DNA from: Maratus speciosus
Taxonomy: Eukaryota; Arthropoda; Arachnida; Araneae; Salticidae
Direction of reading: 5' to 3'
DNA: 64,000 nucleotides
Assembly: GCA_963932465.1 (NCBI GenBank)
Contig: OZ010795.1
Coordinates: 477,018,806 to 477,082,805 of the forward strand
The position numbers were made by a program, and so were the translations under genes. Below, piece by piece: positions 23,332-34,715 of the stretch (position 1 is the stretch's first letter; each line of letters begins with the position of its first letter). The notes under the pieces were generated by a model that was not told where the DNA came from, did not search any database, and saw only the letters and a program-made list of their open reading frames with translations.

Positions 23332-23870
23332 ATTCTTTATCGAGGCAATGATATTGAACAACTGGGTCAGTTCGTGACTTTAAAGAAACATCATTTATGT
23401 ATCGCCTTAACAAGGGACATCAATACGATGGTGATGTTACTCTGTATTTAAAGTAAGAAGAATAATTTTATTAAAAATTAGCATAAGAATTAAATCGCAA
23501 CTTTTTTTTCTTTTGCATATTAAAGATTTTAAGTTTGCAATACGTATGCTTGCGCTTTGAATTATTTTGCTTTCCCATTTATCATCTTTCTGCATTTATT
23601 TTTATTTTATTTGAATGTTTTATTTTATCTGAACTAGAGGGCGAAACAACAGTTTTGTAACGATTTCGGAATTTTTATTAGTCATTAATAGAATTAAATT
23701 GTTTTAATCCCTTTAAATTATGAGAAATGTTTAATAATGGTTTAAAAATCAAAAATGCTAAATGAAAATTTAAATATGTTAGCATTATAACTAACGTACG
23801 ATACTAAAAATTTTAATTGAGATTATTAACTTATAATTACAAATATATTTATAAAAAAGGGGAGGAAAGA
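23332..23870. other. AT-rich stretch, nothing recognised
   Basis: Lies between the mariner derivative and the inverted tRNA-like module. Stops in all frames. Confidence 0.4.
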
Positions 23871-24140
23871 AATGTAACACGTTTCGGTAACGAACCCGAG
23901 CCCGTTGAATAATGAGCAAACGCAGTACCAACTGACCTATGGCCAACGCATTCATCGCACTACAAAGTAAATATTTAAATTGCGATATAATATTACCCCC
24001 CCCCCCCCTTCTCTGTTTCTTGAGAACTAAGAAGCTTTGTATAAAATCCGTTGAACCTAAGATTAAGGGGCCTCGATCCTACAACGTATATAAAATCAAT
24101 CAAAATCTGTGATAACCATGGCTGGCCCTCTCCTTGTCGA
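23871..24140 (-). repeat. tRNA-like module with conserved leader, copy 2 (inverted)
   Basis: Reverse complement follows the order of 21923-22160: ACAAGGAGAGGGCCAGCCAT, GAGGCCCCTTAATCTTAGG, TTCAACGGATTTTATACAAA, then a tRNA-like part with GGTCAGTTGGTA and GGGTTCGTTACCG. It also holds a C homopolymer (about 23996-24008). Confidence 0.6.
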
Positions 24141-25243
24141 TGGACCTGGAACGATAACCTGCCGGCACACATTTAAGCCAAATGTTATGGTTTGATTCTC
24201 AGTCTAGACACTTTTAAACTCTATTGGAAATTTTCCAATTATATGGTTTGTTATCTAATAAAACTGCTCAAAAGATTATCTGATTTTTTTCCTTTTCATC
24301 AAATTTCAATTAAATAATATCTACGAATACTTTTTAAAAATGCATTTCATAATTTAATTAGAGTTACAATATTAAACTGACTTGAAATTATTAAATTTAT
24401 AACAGCTATGAATATTGGAAGCTATACAATAATAATATTTTTAAATTAATATATAATATTAATAAAAAACATTTAACTAGTGCTTTTAAATATTTTTATA
24501 ACTTTTGAATATAACTATATTTTACACTTGAATGTAATAACTTAACAAATTTTGTATTGCTACACATAATACCAATAAAAAAGTGTCAATCAGTTAAAAA
24601 TTTATATAGAAAATGACTATAATTTTTTGAAATATAGTAAATATTAGAAAAAATCTGTTTTCAAATATTTACTATAAACACATATCAAAGTAAAAAATAC
24701 ATTAAAAGACAAAAAAAAAAAAAAAAAGAAAGAAAGAAAAAATATATGCTATATAACTAAAAAATAATAGAAAAAATTCAAATAAAAATAATTCAAAGAT
24801 TCTAAATCATGTAAAATTCAAGAAAAGAGTAGGATTACACCAACATGGATGTTTTTGCATAAGTTAGATCCCTAAAAAATAATTTTATTTTTCATTTAGT
24901 AGAATGTCTTGATCTGAAAGAACTTGAAAAAGAAATTTTAATAAAGTGAAAGAATCAACTTATTCAAAGCGCAGCTAGGATTAAAGTATTTGGAATTTTC
25001 TAAAAGATGATTCTGATAACGTCGGCTTACAAAAGATTTAGACCTAAAGTTTGTTAATACATTGAAACTTGAAAGCTAATGAGAAAGAATAAAAATGAGT
25101 TGATTTCAAACTGTTCATCAATATTCTCTAATGAGAAGGAATGGATTTTATTTTGATCTCTACTTCTTTCAGTTCTTGATTGCTTCTACTTATAGTAGAA
25201 ATTTATCAATGCAGTACATAACAGTTGTTCTTCCAGAAACATA
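24141..25243. other. AT-rich stretch, nothing recognised
   Basis: Contains an A-rich run with AAAG repeats (about 24713-24740). No frame or repeat boundary recognised. Confidence 0.5.
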
Positions 25244-26312
25244 CAGTCATGGAAAAAATAAGTAAATACCTCATACTAAATCCTCAACAAATTATCGTTG
25301 AAAATTACTGGTACCGGACGATTGAAAATTAAATCTACTTTTAGATGATACTTATAGACTTTGCTTAGGGGGCCATCTACATATTAAAACGAACCCAAAC
25401 TTCATTTTTTTTTCAATAGCAATACCAAATTAAAACAAGATAATTCAAATCTTTGGTTCGAACTATGACTAGTCACCAAATTTCAAGTCATTTGAATGAT
25501 AAGTTTTTTAATTATAAGTTATACATTCAAAGTTTAGTGCTTCTAATGTTAAATAACATTTTTATATTTTCATTAATATCGCCTGAAATTATACTTTTTA
25601 TATACTATTTTTTTGTGTAGCAATAATACTTAAATACCCAAACATATACGTTGAATTTGTAACTTTTATAATTTTATGATATGAATTATGAATTATGAAA
25701 TTAATATTCGAAAAAATTATGAATTGCAACCAATAATTTTTTTGATGCATTTAGATTTATTAAGTCTTTCTTTATGGAAATCCAAAATTTCACATTTGTC
25801 TTCCAAGTAGTTTTCAAACTATGTTTAAAAAATGTCAAAATGATGGTTTAAGGGACCGTCTATGATATGAATGACTTGATATTTTGAAATTCTTTATGCT
25901 ATCCTGTAATCTAGCAATCTTCAATTATGACTTGGGTGACGCTTAAGATGCCTTGATCAAGAAAGGCGCTCTCTCGGTGAACAATGGAGTACCGAACTTC
26001 AATTTGGATACAACCCCTAAAATACGTTCGTTTTAAAATAATTTCTTGGAAACTTATTGTACGAGTTGCATAAAATTTGGTTTTTAGGCTTATTGAAGGG
26101 TGTAGTGTTTATTTATGCTGTCAGAATTGTGTACTGCTATAGAAAAAACAAAGTTATGGATCGTTTTAATATGTAGATGCTCCCCTAAGAAAATTTTATA
26201 TCCATCATTTAAAAGTAGACTTTATTACCAATCATGTGGTATCAGTAACTTTCTTCTACGGTAAAATTTTCTTGAGTTAGTAAGGGTTGTTTACTTTTTT
26301 TTTAGACGACTG
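25244..26312. mobile_element. Long-TIR non-coding transposon, family L copy 1
   Basis: About 1069 bp flanked by TA. It starts CAGTCATGGAAAAAATAAGT and ends in the mirrored TTTAGACGACTG. The inverted ends run for about 150-200 bp, including the GGGGGCCATCTACATATTAA block. The interior matches 48204-49249 in the opposite orientation. No transposase remnant seen; TA duplication and CAGT ends suggest Tc1/mariner mobilisation. Confidence 0.75.
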
Positions 26313-26329
26313 TACATTTTCATTGCTTT

Positions 26330-27480
26330 TTTTACTTTATTACTTTCTTCTATCTTTACAGGAAGAAAGGATTCGATTTCGAATTCCGGTTTTTAACGTA
26401 TTTACGCGTTTTAGGGGTCAGTGAATCCGAAAAACATGTTTTTACAAAATGTCTGTCTTTCAGTTTATAACTATGTCTGTCTGTATGTACGTGACACAAA
26501 TTTTGTGGGCGCTCTATCTTAAAAACTAATGAACGGAATTTAATAAAACTTCAGATTCCGGTAGTCCTTAATATAAATTGACGCTGATTCTTTTTTAGTG
26601 TAAATCGCCTAATAGGTGGCGCTGCTATGTGGCATTATTCAGGATTATCGCAATCATGTTTTTACAAAATGTCTGTATTTCAGTTTATAACTATGTCTGT
26701 CTGTATGTACGTGACACAAATTTTGTGGGCGCTCTATCTTAAAAACTAATGAACGGAATTTAATAAAACTTCAGATTCCGGTAGTCCTTAATATAAATTG
26801 ACGCTGATTCTTTTTTAGTGTAAATCGCCTAATAGGTGGCGCTGCTATGTGGCATTATTCAGGATTATCGCAATACCTCTACCTCAAAAATTAAAGCACG
26901 GATTTTCATCAAACTTTAGATTCAGCCAGTTCCTGATATAAATTAGTACTGCTCAGTTTTGGTGTAAATTGTCCGACAGGAGGCGCTGCTATGTAGCATT
27001 TTTCACGATTTTTGCTGTAGCTCTATCTCAAAAATTAATGCATGGATTTTCATCAAACTTCAGATTCAGTTAATCCTTGATATTAGTTGTTGCTGATTAG
27101 GTTTTGGTGTAAATCACACAATATGTGGCACTGCTATGCTGGATTTTTCAAGATTTTTGCAGTAGCTCTATCTAAAAAAGTATGCAGCTTTGCAGTAGCT
27201 CTATCTTGGTTTTCATCAAAGTTTAGATTCAGTTAATCCTTGATATGAGTTGTTTCTAATTAGGTTTTAGTATAAATTACCCAACATGTGGTGCTGATAC
27301 ACTGCATTTTACAGGATTTAGACGATTTTAGCTGTAGTCATATCTCAAGAATTAATACACGGAATTTCATAACTTTAGAAACCCATGATGGGCATAGATT
27401 GACATTTAATTTCGTCACTGTGATAGCGAAGTAAGATGTATGAGATAGAAGAAAGTTTTGAGATTCGCACATCCGATTAG
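26330..27480 (+). repeat. Unnamed repeat family R, copy 3
   Basis: Starts TTACTTTCTTCTATCTTTAC and ends GAGATAGAAGAAAG at about 27457. Inside are degenerate units of about 145 bp, recognisable by GCTCTATCT at 26511, 26731, 27020, 27165 and 27199 and weaker matches at 26876 and 27337. The ATTCGCACATCCGA block just beyond also follows copy 2. Confidence 0.75.
26435..26874 (+). repeat. Near-perfect 220-bp tandem duplication
   Basis: 26435-26654 and 26655-26874 differ at about one position (GTCTGTCTTT against GTCTGTATTT). The junctions fall in the middle of a family R unit, so this is a local recent duplication on top of the older 145-bp periodicity. Confidence 0.9.
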
Positions 27481-27992
27481 TTTCATTACGTAAATGTTCG
27501 TAACTATGGTGTCCATAAAAATTATGATTGCAGACTTGACAGTTTTGAGTGAATTCTTCGTAGCACACTAAATATAAGATGGATTTGAATGGTGATTCGG
27601 TATTAAGTTTAAAAAATAATATTATTATTATATGTTACTTTATTTAATTTTACTATTTTATAATCCTTGCCTGTTTTGATCTCGCTTATAAAACTGGTAG
27701 TATCTCTCTGGTAGTCCACTGATCTTTACATTTATGATTTTTTTATTGTCATTTAAAAATAAAAATTTATTCCTAACAGGCATCACTTGCAACGTATTGC
27801 TACAAATAAAATGTTTAACAATTTTCTCTTTCACAGAGAGTTTATTTTTCATTGGGTGCTTGCTGTTGAGTTATTTAGTGGATATTATTTTTTTCTTGCC
27901 CAATGTTAAGTCTCAATGTCTTGTGAAAGTTGTTACTCATTAATCAAAACTATGAATAAAAATACGCTATGAAATTAAATCTCAGATCATTA
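27481..27992. other. AT-rich stretch with overlapping short frames
   Basis: Short frames on both strands at 27658-27943 overlap each other. Neither product carries a recognisable motif. Confidence 0.4.
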
Positions 27993-28373
27993 CACTGTAA
28001 AAAAAAATCTGTAGTTCTACAGATGTAAAGTTACATGCTTACTAAACTTTCACCTGTAACTGTACGAAAAAAGCTGCAAATCTACAAAACTAGTTTTTGT
28101 AAAGCTACAAAAATCTGTAACTTTACAAATGAATCTGCTAAAATTTCAGTAATCTTACTAAACTTTTATTTGTAACCCTGGCTGCAGTTACATGAAAAGT
28201 TCTCGGAATCCCAGTTTCCAAAAAAATTCTTAGTAACCTTACAGATTTTTTGATTTTCGGCGCAAAAGTGTGTCTGTTACATGAAATTTTGTTGTTGCCG
28301 TTACATGAAAAGTTCTAGGAATCCAAGTTTCCTAGAAAAACTTTAGTAACTTCACAGATTTTTTTTTACAGTG
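27993..28373. mobile_element. MITE with CACTGTAAAA ends
   Basis: 381 bp flanked by TA. CACTGTAAAAAAAAATCTGT on the left is mirrored by ACAGATTTTTTTTTACAGTG on the right. The interior repeats words such as CTGTAACTTTAC and TTACATGAAAAGTTCT. Non-coding. Confidence 0.75.
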
Positions 28374-28750
28374 TACGAAAACGCACTAAACAAACAAAAA
28401 GTAGAGTAAAAAGAGTAAAAAGCCTATGATGAAGTAAAAAATCACATTTATAGTCGTCTTAATTGGGACAAACGCGGTTGGGAAAGCCCACAAGTAGGGT
28501 TTTTCCATTTCTGTAGGCGAACTCATCATTCTTTTAAAATATTACTATATTTTACTATTTAATTATATACATGTATTGGACTGACATACCTAACTTCTGT
28601 TCTACTATAAAATATTCTCACTTGGAATTAGATTATTTTTATAAATATTTATAATTTTATAAATATTTATATTATTATAATATTTTATTAATATGTTTGT
28701 ACGCTTCGAGGAGAATGATCCTGAATGCTCTAATTTCCCATTTTCGTGTA
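28374..28750. other. AT-rich spacer, nothing recognised
   Basis: Lies between two MITEs; stops in all frames. Confidence 0.4.
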
Positions 28751-29636
28751 CACTGGTGTGCAAAACTTAGGCCACAAGCATAAAATGCTAATTTTTAAAC
28801 ATGTGAGTACTCAAAAGTAAATGATATAAACATGAGGTGTAGCAAATAGGTATTATATCTACAGCACACCTAGTTAATGTGACATCTCTTTCACGTCACA
28901 CATGGCCAAAAGTGTCACAGTCACTACGGAAAAACAAAATTTGGGATCTTTCATTCGTCTCATTATTACTCTAAAATGGTCATCATATGGTGACTCCACT
29001 GAGAAGTCACTGTAATTGTTGTTTCGTGATGAGGTACCAGGTGACATTGCAACGAGGTCACCTTGTGATTCTCGTGTGACTGTCATTTGAAGACTCGGTT
29101 TTGAAGTCATTTTGAGCATTGCATTGTCCTGAGTCTCCAAATAATGTCACAATGAAGTCACATGGTAACTTTCCGGTGACCGAGACTCTACTGTGAAGTC
29201 ATCATTGTACTCCTTTGTGAAAAGTCACCAGATGATTTCATTTTCCATCACTTAGGAACTCGTTACAAAACAGCTATCATGATGATTTTACAATGGAGTC
29301 ACCAAATGACGATCGCATGGGGGTCAAAAGGTGGTTTCATTATAAAGTCATCTGGTGACACGTCACAAAACAGCAGTCATGGTGACTTCTCGGTGGAGTG
29401 ATCAAATGAGATTAAGAGTGAGATGAATGAAAGATATCACATTTCAGTTCATAGTTGTGACTGTGACACTACAATGTGTGACTCTTTGTGAAGTCATGGG
29501 GACTTCCTATAGACTGATTGTGATGTTAGGATAACACCTATTTTTTACACTTGCTGTTTATAGAATTTTCTTTTGAGAACTGACGTGTTTAGAAATTAAC
29601 ATTTTGTGTTCGTTGCTCAAGTTTTGCACACTTGAG
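28751..29636. mobile_element. Tc1-type non-autonomous element with internal short repeats
   Basis: Ends resemble each other in inverted orientation for about 100 bp (CACTGGTGTGCAAAACTTAG against AGTGTGCAAAACTTGAGC) and TA flanks both sides. The middle (28880-29500) is built from diverged repeats of words such as GAAGTCAC, GGTGACTT and CAGTCATG on both strands. An 88-codon reverse frame here (28874-29140) is an accident of this repeat and is not annotated as a gene. Confidence 0.65.
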
Positions 29637-31106
29637 TAGTATGACATCTTTTTTTATCTCAAATTATCTATCTAACTATCTATCTATCTAAAATTTTTAA
29701 ATATTATTTAAGTTCAAATTTTCTGATTTTTTCATACATGATTTTTTACCACTGTGCCAATATTATGTTAAAAATACACCCCTAACAATGTTTTGCATTT
29801 AAGTAAAGATAAGTAATACATTATTAGACCCTGATATTCTATTTCTTTTGGGCAACAATTAAAATGCCGTCATTAAAAAATATCTTTACGCTACATAAGC
29901 TAGTTGTAAAATGACGGGGATGTATCATTGTACTGTAAAATACTGATAATCTCTACTGCAATTTTTAAAACTTCTAAGCTTCGCACATTTTCAATTTTTA
30001 CACCTTCGTATATGAAAAAAAAACTTTTATCTGCAATTTGTGTAAAAATGGCATCTTAATTTATTTTTGAGACATTCATTTTTTTGTAGTTTTAATGCCA
30101 TTTTTCTAATGGTGGCAACTAAAGTATTCCATTTCTGTAGAAAAAAGGGAAAATAGTAGATTACTATATCTTTTTGTTGCCATGTTCTTATAACAACGGA
30201 AAGAAAAGTTAATTAAAATATGTGCTATTTAAAAAAATGTAATTAAATGATTTCAAATAAGACATGGAGCTATAATATACTGCATTTATTTTCAAGTATC
30301 CATATTAATTTTACAAACAAATGAAAGCCTATACGAATCATTAGATAGACGATTTTTTTGTCGAATATCTTGAATGACGGCATTGTTTTTGCTGGGTTTG
30401 TGTATTATTCCGCGGTAGTGATGTCATATGCATTTCATAGATATAGTTTAAGATTGGATCGTAAATGTGGAATTCTTCAGTGGATGCAAATAACGTCATT
30501 TTATATAAAATAAAAACGTGCACTTTAAGTCTTAAAACTGAAATATGTTTTGTAGAAGTGCATCATTTTCCCTCCAGCGGCTTTGAAATTCTTCACAGGT
30601 GAAGAACTTCAGACTTTACTTTTGAAAATAACGCAATTGAAATCACACGCTGATAAAACTCAAATCTTTACAAAAATTTTGAGTGTATTTATGGAAGAGC
30701 AGTAACCTTTATGTAAAAATAATATTTGTTTGAGAGTTAGACAAGCCAATATAGTATGCATTTTTTATAGTAACTAATTTTGTAGGTTTATTATAAATTA
30801 ATGAAACAGTTCGTTCTTAAACATTTTCTTTCGTCGAAATTCAACAGTTTCCACCTCGTAATAATAATAAGTTTTTTTTTTTTCTGTGATCGGGGGCGAC
30901 AGAAATTCTGAAAAAGCAGAATTCCTGCTTCTTGCTTATTAATTTATCTCTTATGTAATTTAAGAATGTAAAAAATTACATTTAAACACTTTCCATAGTT
31001 CAAAAGTTTTATGGTTTCGGTTTCTTTGTCTGCTGTCTGCCGTCTGTTGCCAATCCTGTCTCTAGTCTAACTCTCATAAAAAATACTTGGTGTTTATTAT
31101 CGCATG
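29637..31106. other. AT-rich stretch, nothing recognised
   Basis: Includes a short ATCT microsatellite (about 29666-29690). No gene or repeat boundary seen. Confidence 0.5.
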
Positions 31107-31300
31107 TACAGATGGGTGACAAAATAATACGAACACCTGTGAAATAAGAAAAAAGCTTTATTAATAGGAGGCTGGACCACCCTCTGACTTAATTGCAAAT
31201 TGTATGCGACGTGGGATGTCATGAAGAACATTTAAAGGAATATGATGCCATTCCTCCTGGATATCAGTCTCTTATTGTAAAACGCAGAATGTTGAAGAAA

Positions 31301-31804
31301 TCAAGCACGGAGTTTTGACTCTAAATTTATCCATAGACGTTCAATAATGTTCAAGTCAGGAGGCTGAAGGGGCCAAGCAAGATGTCGTACTTTCTCCTCA
31401 AGCTCTTCAAACCATTTGTGTACTATTTTGGCAGTGCGGTTAGGAGCATTGTCGTCATGATAAACTGGGCATTCTCCTGGAAAAAAAGTCTGGACAAAAG
31501 CATGCACCGTATCCCCCAAAATATCGATATAGTGAGCAGATGTAACCTTCCTATACAGATTAACAAACGGTCCAAGGCCACGCCAAGATATCGCACCCCA
31601 TACCATAAGGGAACCAACTCCATGCTTCACAGTAGGCAAGAGGAAGTCAGGAGAAAATGCTTCTGCGGGCTTTCTCCACACATAAACGTATCCAGGTGTC
31701 TGAAATATTGTGAAGATTGATTCAAAATGACAAACTGACTTGTTACCACTGTTGAGAAGTCCAGTTTTTGTGTGTTTTACACCATTGGCGTCGCTGAAAC
31801 TCAT
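31301..31804 (-). pseudogene. Tc1-type transposase, catalytic half (D-to-E spacing 36)
   Basis: A 167-residue frame with the hallmark blocks GYVYVWRKPAEAF, VKHGVGSLMVWGAISW, YHDDNAPNRTAK and PPDLNIIERLW. Between the aspartate of DDNAP and the glutamate of IIER I count 36 residues, two more than the 34 of classical Tc1; a DD36E group exists in the Tc1/mariner superfamily. The first catalytic aspartate is missing: where relatives have SDES, this copy reads HFES. The enzyme would cut and paste DNA at TA, but this copy should be catalytically dead. The N-terminal part lies upstream (31805-32586) in broken frames and on both sides of a SINE. Confidence 0.85.
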
Positions 31805-32586
31805 GACGTCATGCCATCAATGGCTTACGAATTGCAATTTTTCCATAAATTTTCGAAGCATTAAGTTTCCTTTGGTCGATTCTGGCTGAAATGGGATTCT
31901 GGAGATGACTATTTATATCTCACGTTATCTGGGATAACGATTGCCTGAACTTTCGCACCGCTATGCGCGTCAACTCTCTTTTATCCCTCTCAGAAAACTT
32001 TCTTTTCCGTCCACTGTTATAGCCTCACCAGTGGGCGAGAGGTTCTGCTCTTGTAGCCGGTAGACGGTAGGTGTTGGGTTCGATCCTAATCGCGTCCGTC
32101 GGTCTAATCATTCGGAGTTTTTGTGGTACCAGTGGGCAAGAGATTCTGCTCTCGGAGCTGGTAGACGGTAGGTGCTAGGTTCGATCCCAATTGCGCCCGT
32201 CGGTCTAATCGTTCGGAGTTTTCGTGGTTTTCTTCGAACCTTGGTTTTCCAAGCGTAAATACGGGATAGGTTCCCTTAGAAAGACCCGCAAGGAGGGCAC
32301 TCCCCTGTTATGGCCTATATCCCTGATGCTGAAAATTAGCCGTCATAAATACAACCAACCAACCAACCGTCCACTGTTGTACTTCGCAGACGACACTTTA
32401 TCACATTTTGTGTCCGATGTCATAACAGCTGACACAGTACTTCTTGCACGTTCAAATAATTGGCTGTTTCCTTCACGGAGCAACCAAGGCACCGCATTCC
32501 AACAATCATTCCTTTTATCGAACTCTTACAGGTCAGTCATTATTGAGTCTGCCAGAGCGTATGGTAAGCGCATGCAACATCTGTAA
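31805..32586 (-). pseudogene. Tc1-type transposase, N-terminal DNA-binding half, interrupted
   Basis: Minus-strand pieces before the SINE read CSVKETANYLNVARSTVSAV, a helix-turn-helix. After the SINE they read KRKFSERDKRELTRIAVRKF, the second DNA-binding segment. Further pieces (NASKIYGKIAIRKP) lead to the catalytic frame. Several frameshifts exist besides the SINE insertion. The SINE sits in the linker between the two DNA-binding segments. Confidence 0.75.
32019..32366 (+). mobile_element. tRNA-derived SINE with doubled head and AACC tail
   Basis: Flanked by a target duplication CCGTCCACTGTT (32007-32018 and 32367-32378). Two successive heads of about 107 bp (from about 32019 and 32126) each carry an A-box-like AGTGGGCGAGAGG and a perfect B-box GGTTCGATCC, followed by CGTCGGTCTAATC and GTTCGGAGTTTT. 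A unique body (GGGATAGGTTCCCTTAGAAA on) and a short AACC tail follow. The intact TSD shows retroposition into the Tc1 element, so the SINE is younger. Confidence 0.85.
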
Positions 32587-32727
32587 CTGATGTTGAGTAA
32601 CTAACACCTTACCTTTCATAACCTCTAGGTGGCAGAATTGAGTGCAAAGTGACTTGCGCGTACTGCTTCTTTGAAATGAACCATGCTTTTTTCATGGGTG
32701 TTCGTATTATTTTGTCACTCATCTGTA

Positions 32728-33659
32728 CTCTATTGAATATGAAGTGTGTAGTTCACTTTATAGTTCTTTTACAGACAATAAAATGAATTCTTTACATTGG
32801 GGTCTATCGAGAAAACGTGTCTGCGATGTAATTTGATATTACAATCATAATTAAATTAATATGAAATTCTTAGGTGGGGTAAAACATGCTTTCCGTAGAA
32901 CATAGACGGAAAAGCATTTAAAACTCGTTTACAGTGTTATACAAAATATATATATATAAATAAAGAAAGAAAGAATCTAGGAATCTCCGGCTATGGACTA
33001 TAATTTATTAAAACAGGTCTTCACTCGTTTTAAATTGTTTATTTAAGTATCTGCTTTATCTTAAACAGTTAAATGTTATTAAAGTGTCATGGAAATGCTT
33101 GAAAATGTTACATAGCTATGTTTGATGCATGATTTTTCTTTCTTGTTTTAACTTAAACAAATAAAATCAAAAAATCTAAATGCTTGTCGTCAATTTTATG
33201 AATTTCATACCTAATTGTATCATTCTTTGCAGTAAATAATAATTGTTTTGCATATCATGTTCCTACATTAATTTAGGTAGTTTTCAGTTGCAAGATAACG
33301 AGAAAGCAACTAAAATTAATGATCGCAGAATATTAATGAACACAGAACAATTAACGTTTGTTTGTTTTTTTCTTCGTTAGTTTACAAAGAAATGAGTTTT
33401 ATTTTGAAATCAGTTTTTCTTTCGCTTGTAGTTTTGACAGAAAATTATTAATGAAGGTACTATAAGCATTTATTTATTGAAAAAAACAAAACAAAGAATT
33501 CACAATAGTTTGCCGCAGTTAAAATTTTATTTTCTCTTTAACGATTATTAATGATGCAACTTAAAATGATGGTGGTATATTTTATGTAACAAATAAAACA
33601 TCCAACAGGATTTGTTTTAAATATTATAATCTAATAGCATTATGAGAAAATGTTGTGAT
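32728..33659. other. AT-rich stretch, nothing recognised
   Basis: Contains an AT/GAAA microsatellite near 32945-32972. No gene found. Confidence 0.5.
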
Positions 33660-34430
33660 TTTTCCTGCACTTTATGGTGTAATTTTTCAAGAATCGATTA
33701 TGTTAAATCGTACCGATGCTGTGAAAGCGAATTTAAGCAACAAGAGAAGTAAAATTCGAATTATTTCCGTCACGAGCATCACGCAGCCAATAGCAACGCG
33801 ACTTTCCCAAAACTTTTCAACTCTTTTAAAGACAGCAGCGTTACATTTCACAGCACCTGTATTGGCAGCTGAGATGCCAGCAACTTTTGTTATAAAATAC
33901 AGTGATTTTCTTTGCATTTTATGTTGTAATTTTTCAAGCACCGATACTATGAAATCGAATTCAAGCACCGGTTTCGTGAAAGAGAAATCAAGAAATAAGT
34001 GAAGTAAAAATCGAATTCTTTAGTTCACGCGTACGACACAGCCAGTGCACTGTAAAAGACAAAAAAAATCCGTTAAAATACGGAAATTTTCTGGCAATCG
34101 AGACACCAGAACTATTTCCGTATTTTACCCGATTGTTTCCCGTTAATTATGTGTAAAAACAGAATTTTTCCTGGAATTTACGGGAAAAAAATCCGTAAAA
34201 ATACAGAAATATCACTGGAGTCTCAACTGCCAGTACAATTTCCGTATTTTAACGGAATTATTTTTTACAGTGCAGCAACGCGACTTTCCCCAGACTTGAG
34301 AAATTTTACAACACTCTTAAAAGCAACAGCTTGTAAATTTTACGCATGTGTGTTGGCAGCCGGGGTGGCAGTAACTCTTGATGTAAAATACAGTTTATTT
34401 GTTTTGTTTTTTATAGTGAGTACATTGTAG
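33660..34430 (+). repeat. Degenerate tandem repeat, period about 247 bp
   Basis: TTTATGGTGTAATTTTTCAA at 33671 recurs at about 33918. GCAACGCGACTTTCCC at about 33793 recurs at about 34275, after allowing for the inserted MITE. AAAATACAGTGATTTTC recurs as AAAATACAGTTTATTTG near 34385. The open frames here (33655-34002, 33687-33968, 34149-34430) are by-products of this repeat. Confidence 0.7.
34048..34272. mobile_element. Hairpin MITE inside the 247-bp repeat
   Basis: About 225 bp, CACTGTAAAAGAC to TTTTTTACAGTG, with inner inverted repeats built on CCGTTAAAATACGGAAA. The paralogous site at about 33784-33797 lacks it (GCCAATAGCAACG), which gives a direct empty-site comparison. The flanks are not an obvious TA duplication, so ends are approximate. 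Confidence 0.75.
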
Positions 34431-34715
34431 ATTAAAGAAATATTTTCATTCGTTCTGTAAAATGCAGGAGCGAAAAGAAAAGTAATGTCTGTTATAAATT
34501 AGAGAAAGTAGAAGAAAACACACTTAAAAACTTAAACAATTTTTTGAAGTAGAAAATAAACAAATCGTTCATGATATTAAAGTTACATTTTTATCTTAGC
34601 AATTCACATCTGCAGCTCAATTCATTAAAGAAATATTACACATTTATCTTAAAACTAAATATGCTGCTTTAATCTAAAGTATTTTAATAGTGATTTCTAA
34701 AATTTCGAGCTTTTA
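34431..34715. other. AT-rich spacer, nothing recognised
   Basis: Between the tandem repeat and the large palindrome. Confidence 0.4.

Larger units (their letters stand above)
31109..32725 (-). mobile_element. Tc1/mariner element, split by a SINE
   Basis: 1617 bp with TA flanks (31107-31108, 32726-32727). The end CAGATGGGTGACAAAATAAT is matched by its complement at the right for more than 30 bp. The transposase is on the minus strand. Without the SINE the element is about 1.26 kb, a normal Tc1 size. Confidence 0.9.

Noticed and set aside
28874..29140. 88-codon reverse frame as a gene
   Set aside because: It lies wholly inside a transposon built from GTGAC/GTCAC word repeats, which keep frames open by composition.
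32224..32586. 120-codon forward frame
   Set aside because: It spans the SINE body and the antisense of the transposase N-terminus, so it is a shadow of both.
33655..34430. Overlapping 93-115 codon frames on both strands
   Set aside because: They follow the 247-bp tandem repeat and a MITE, overlap in antisense, and have no motif.
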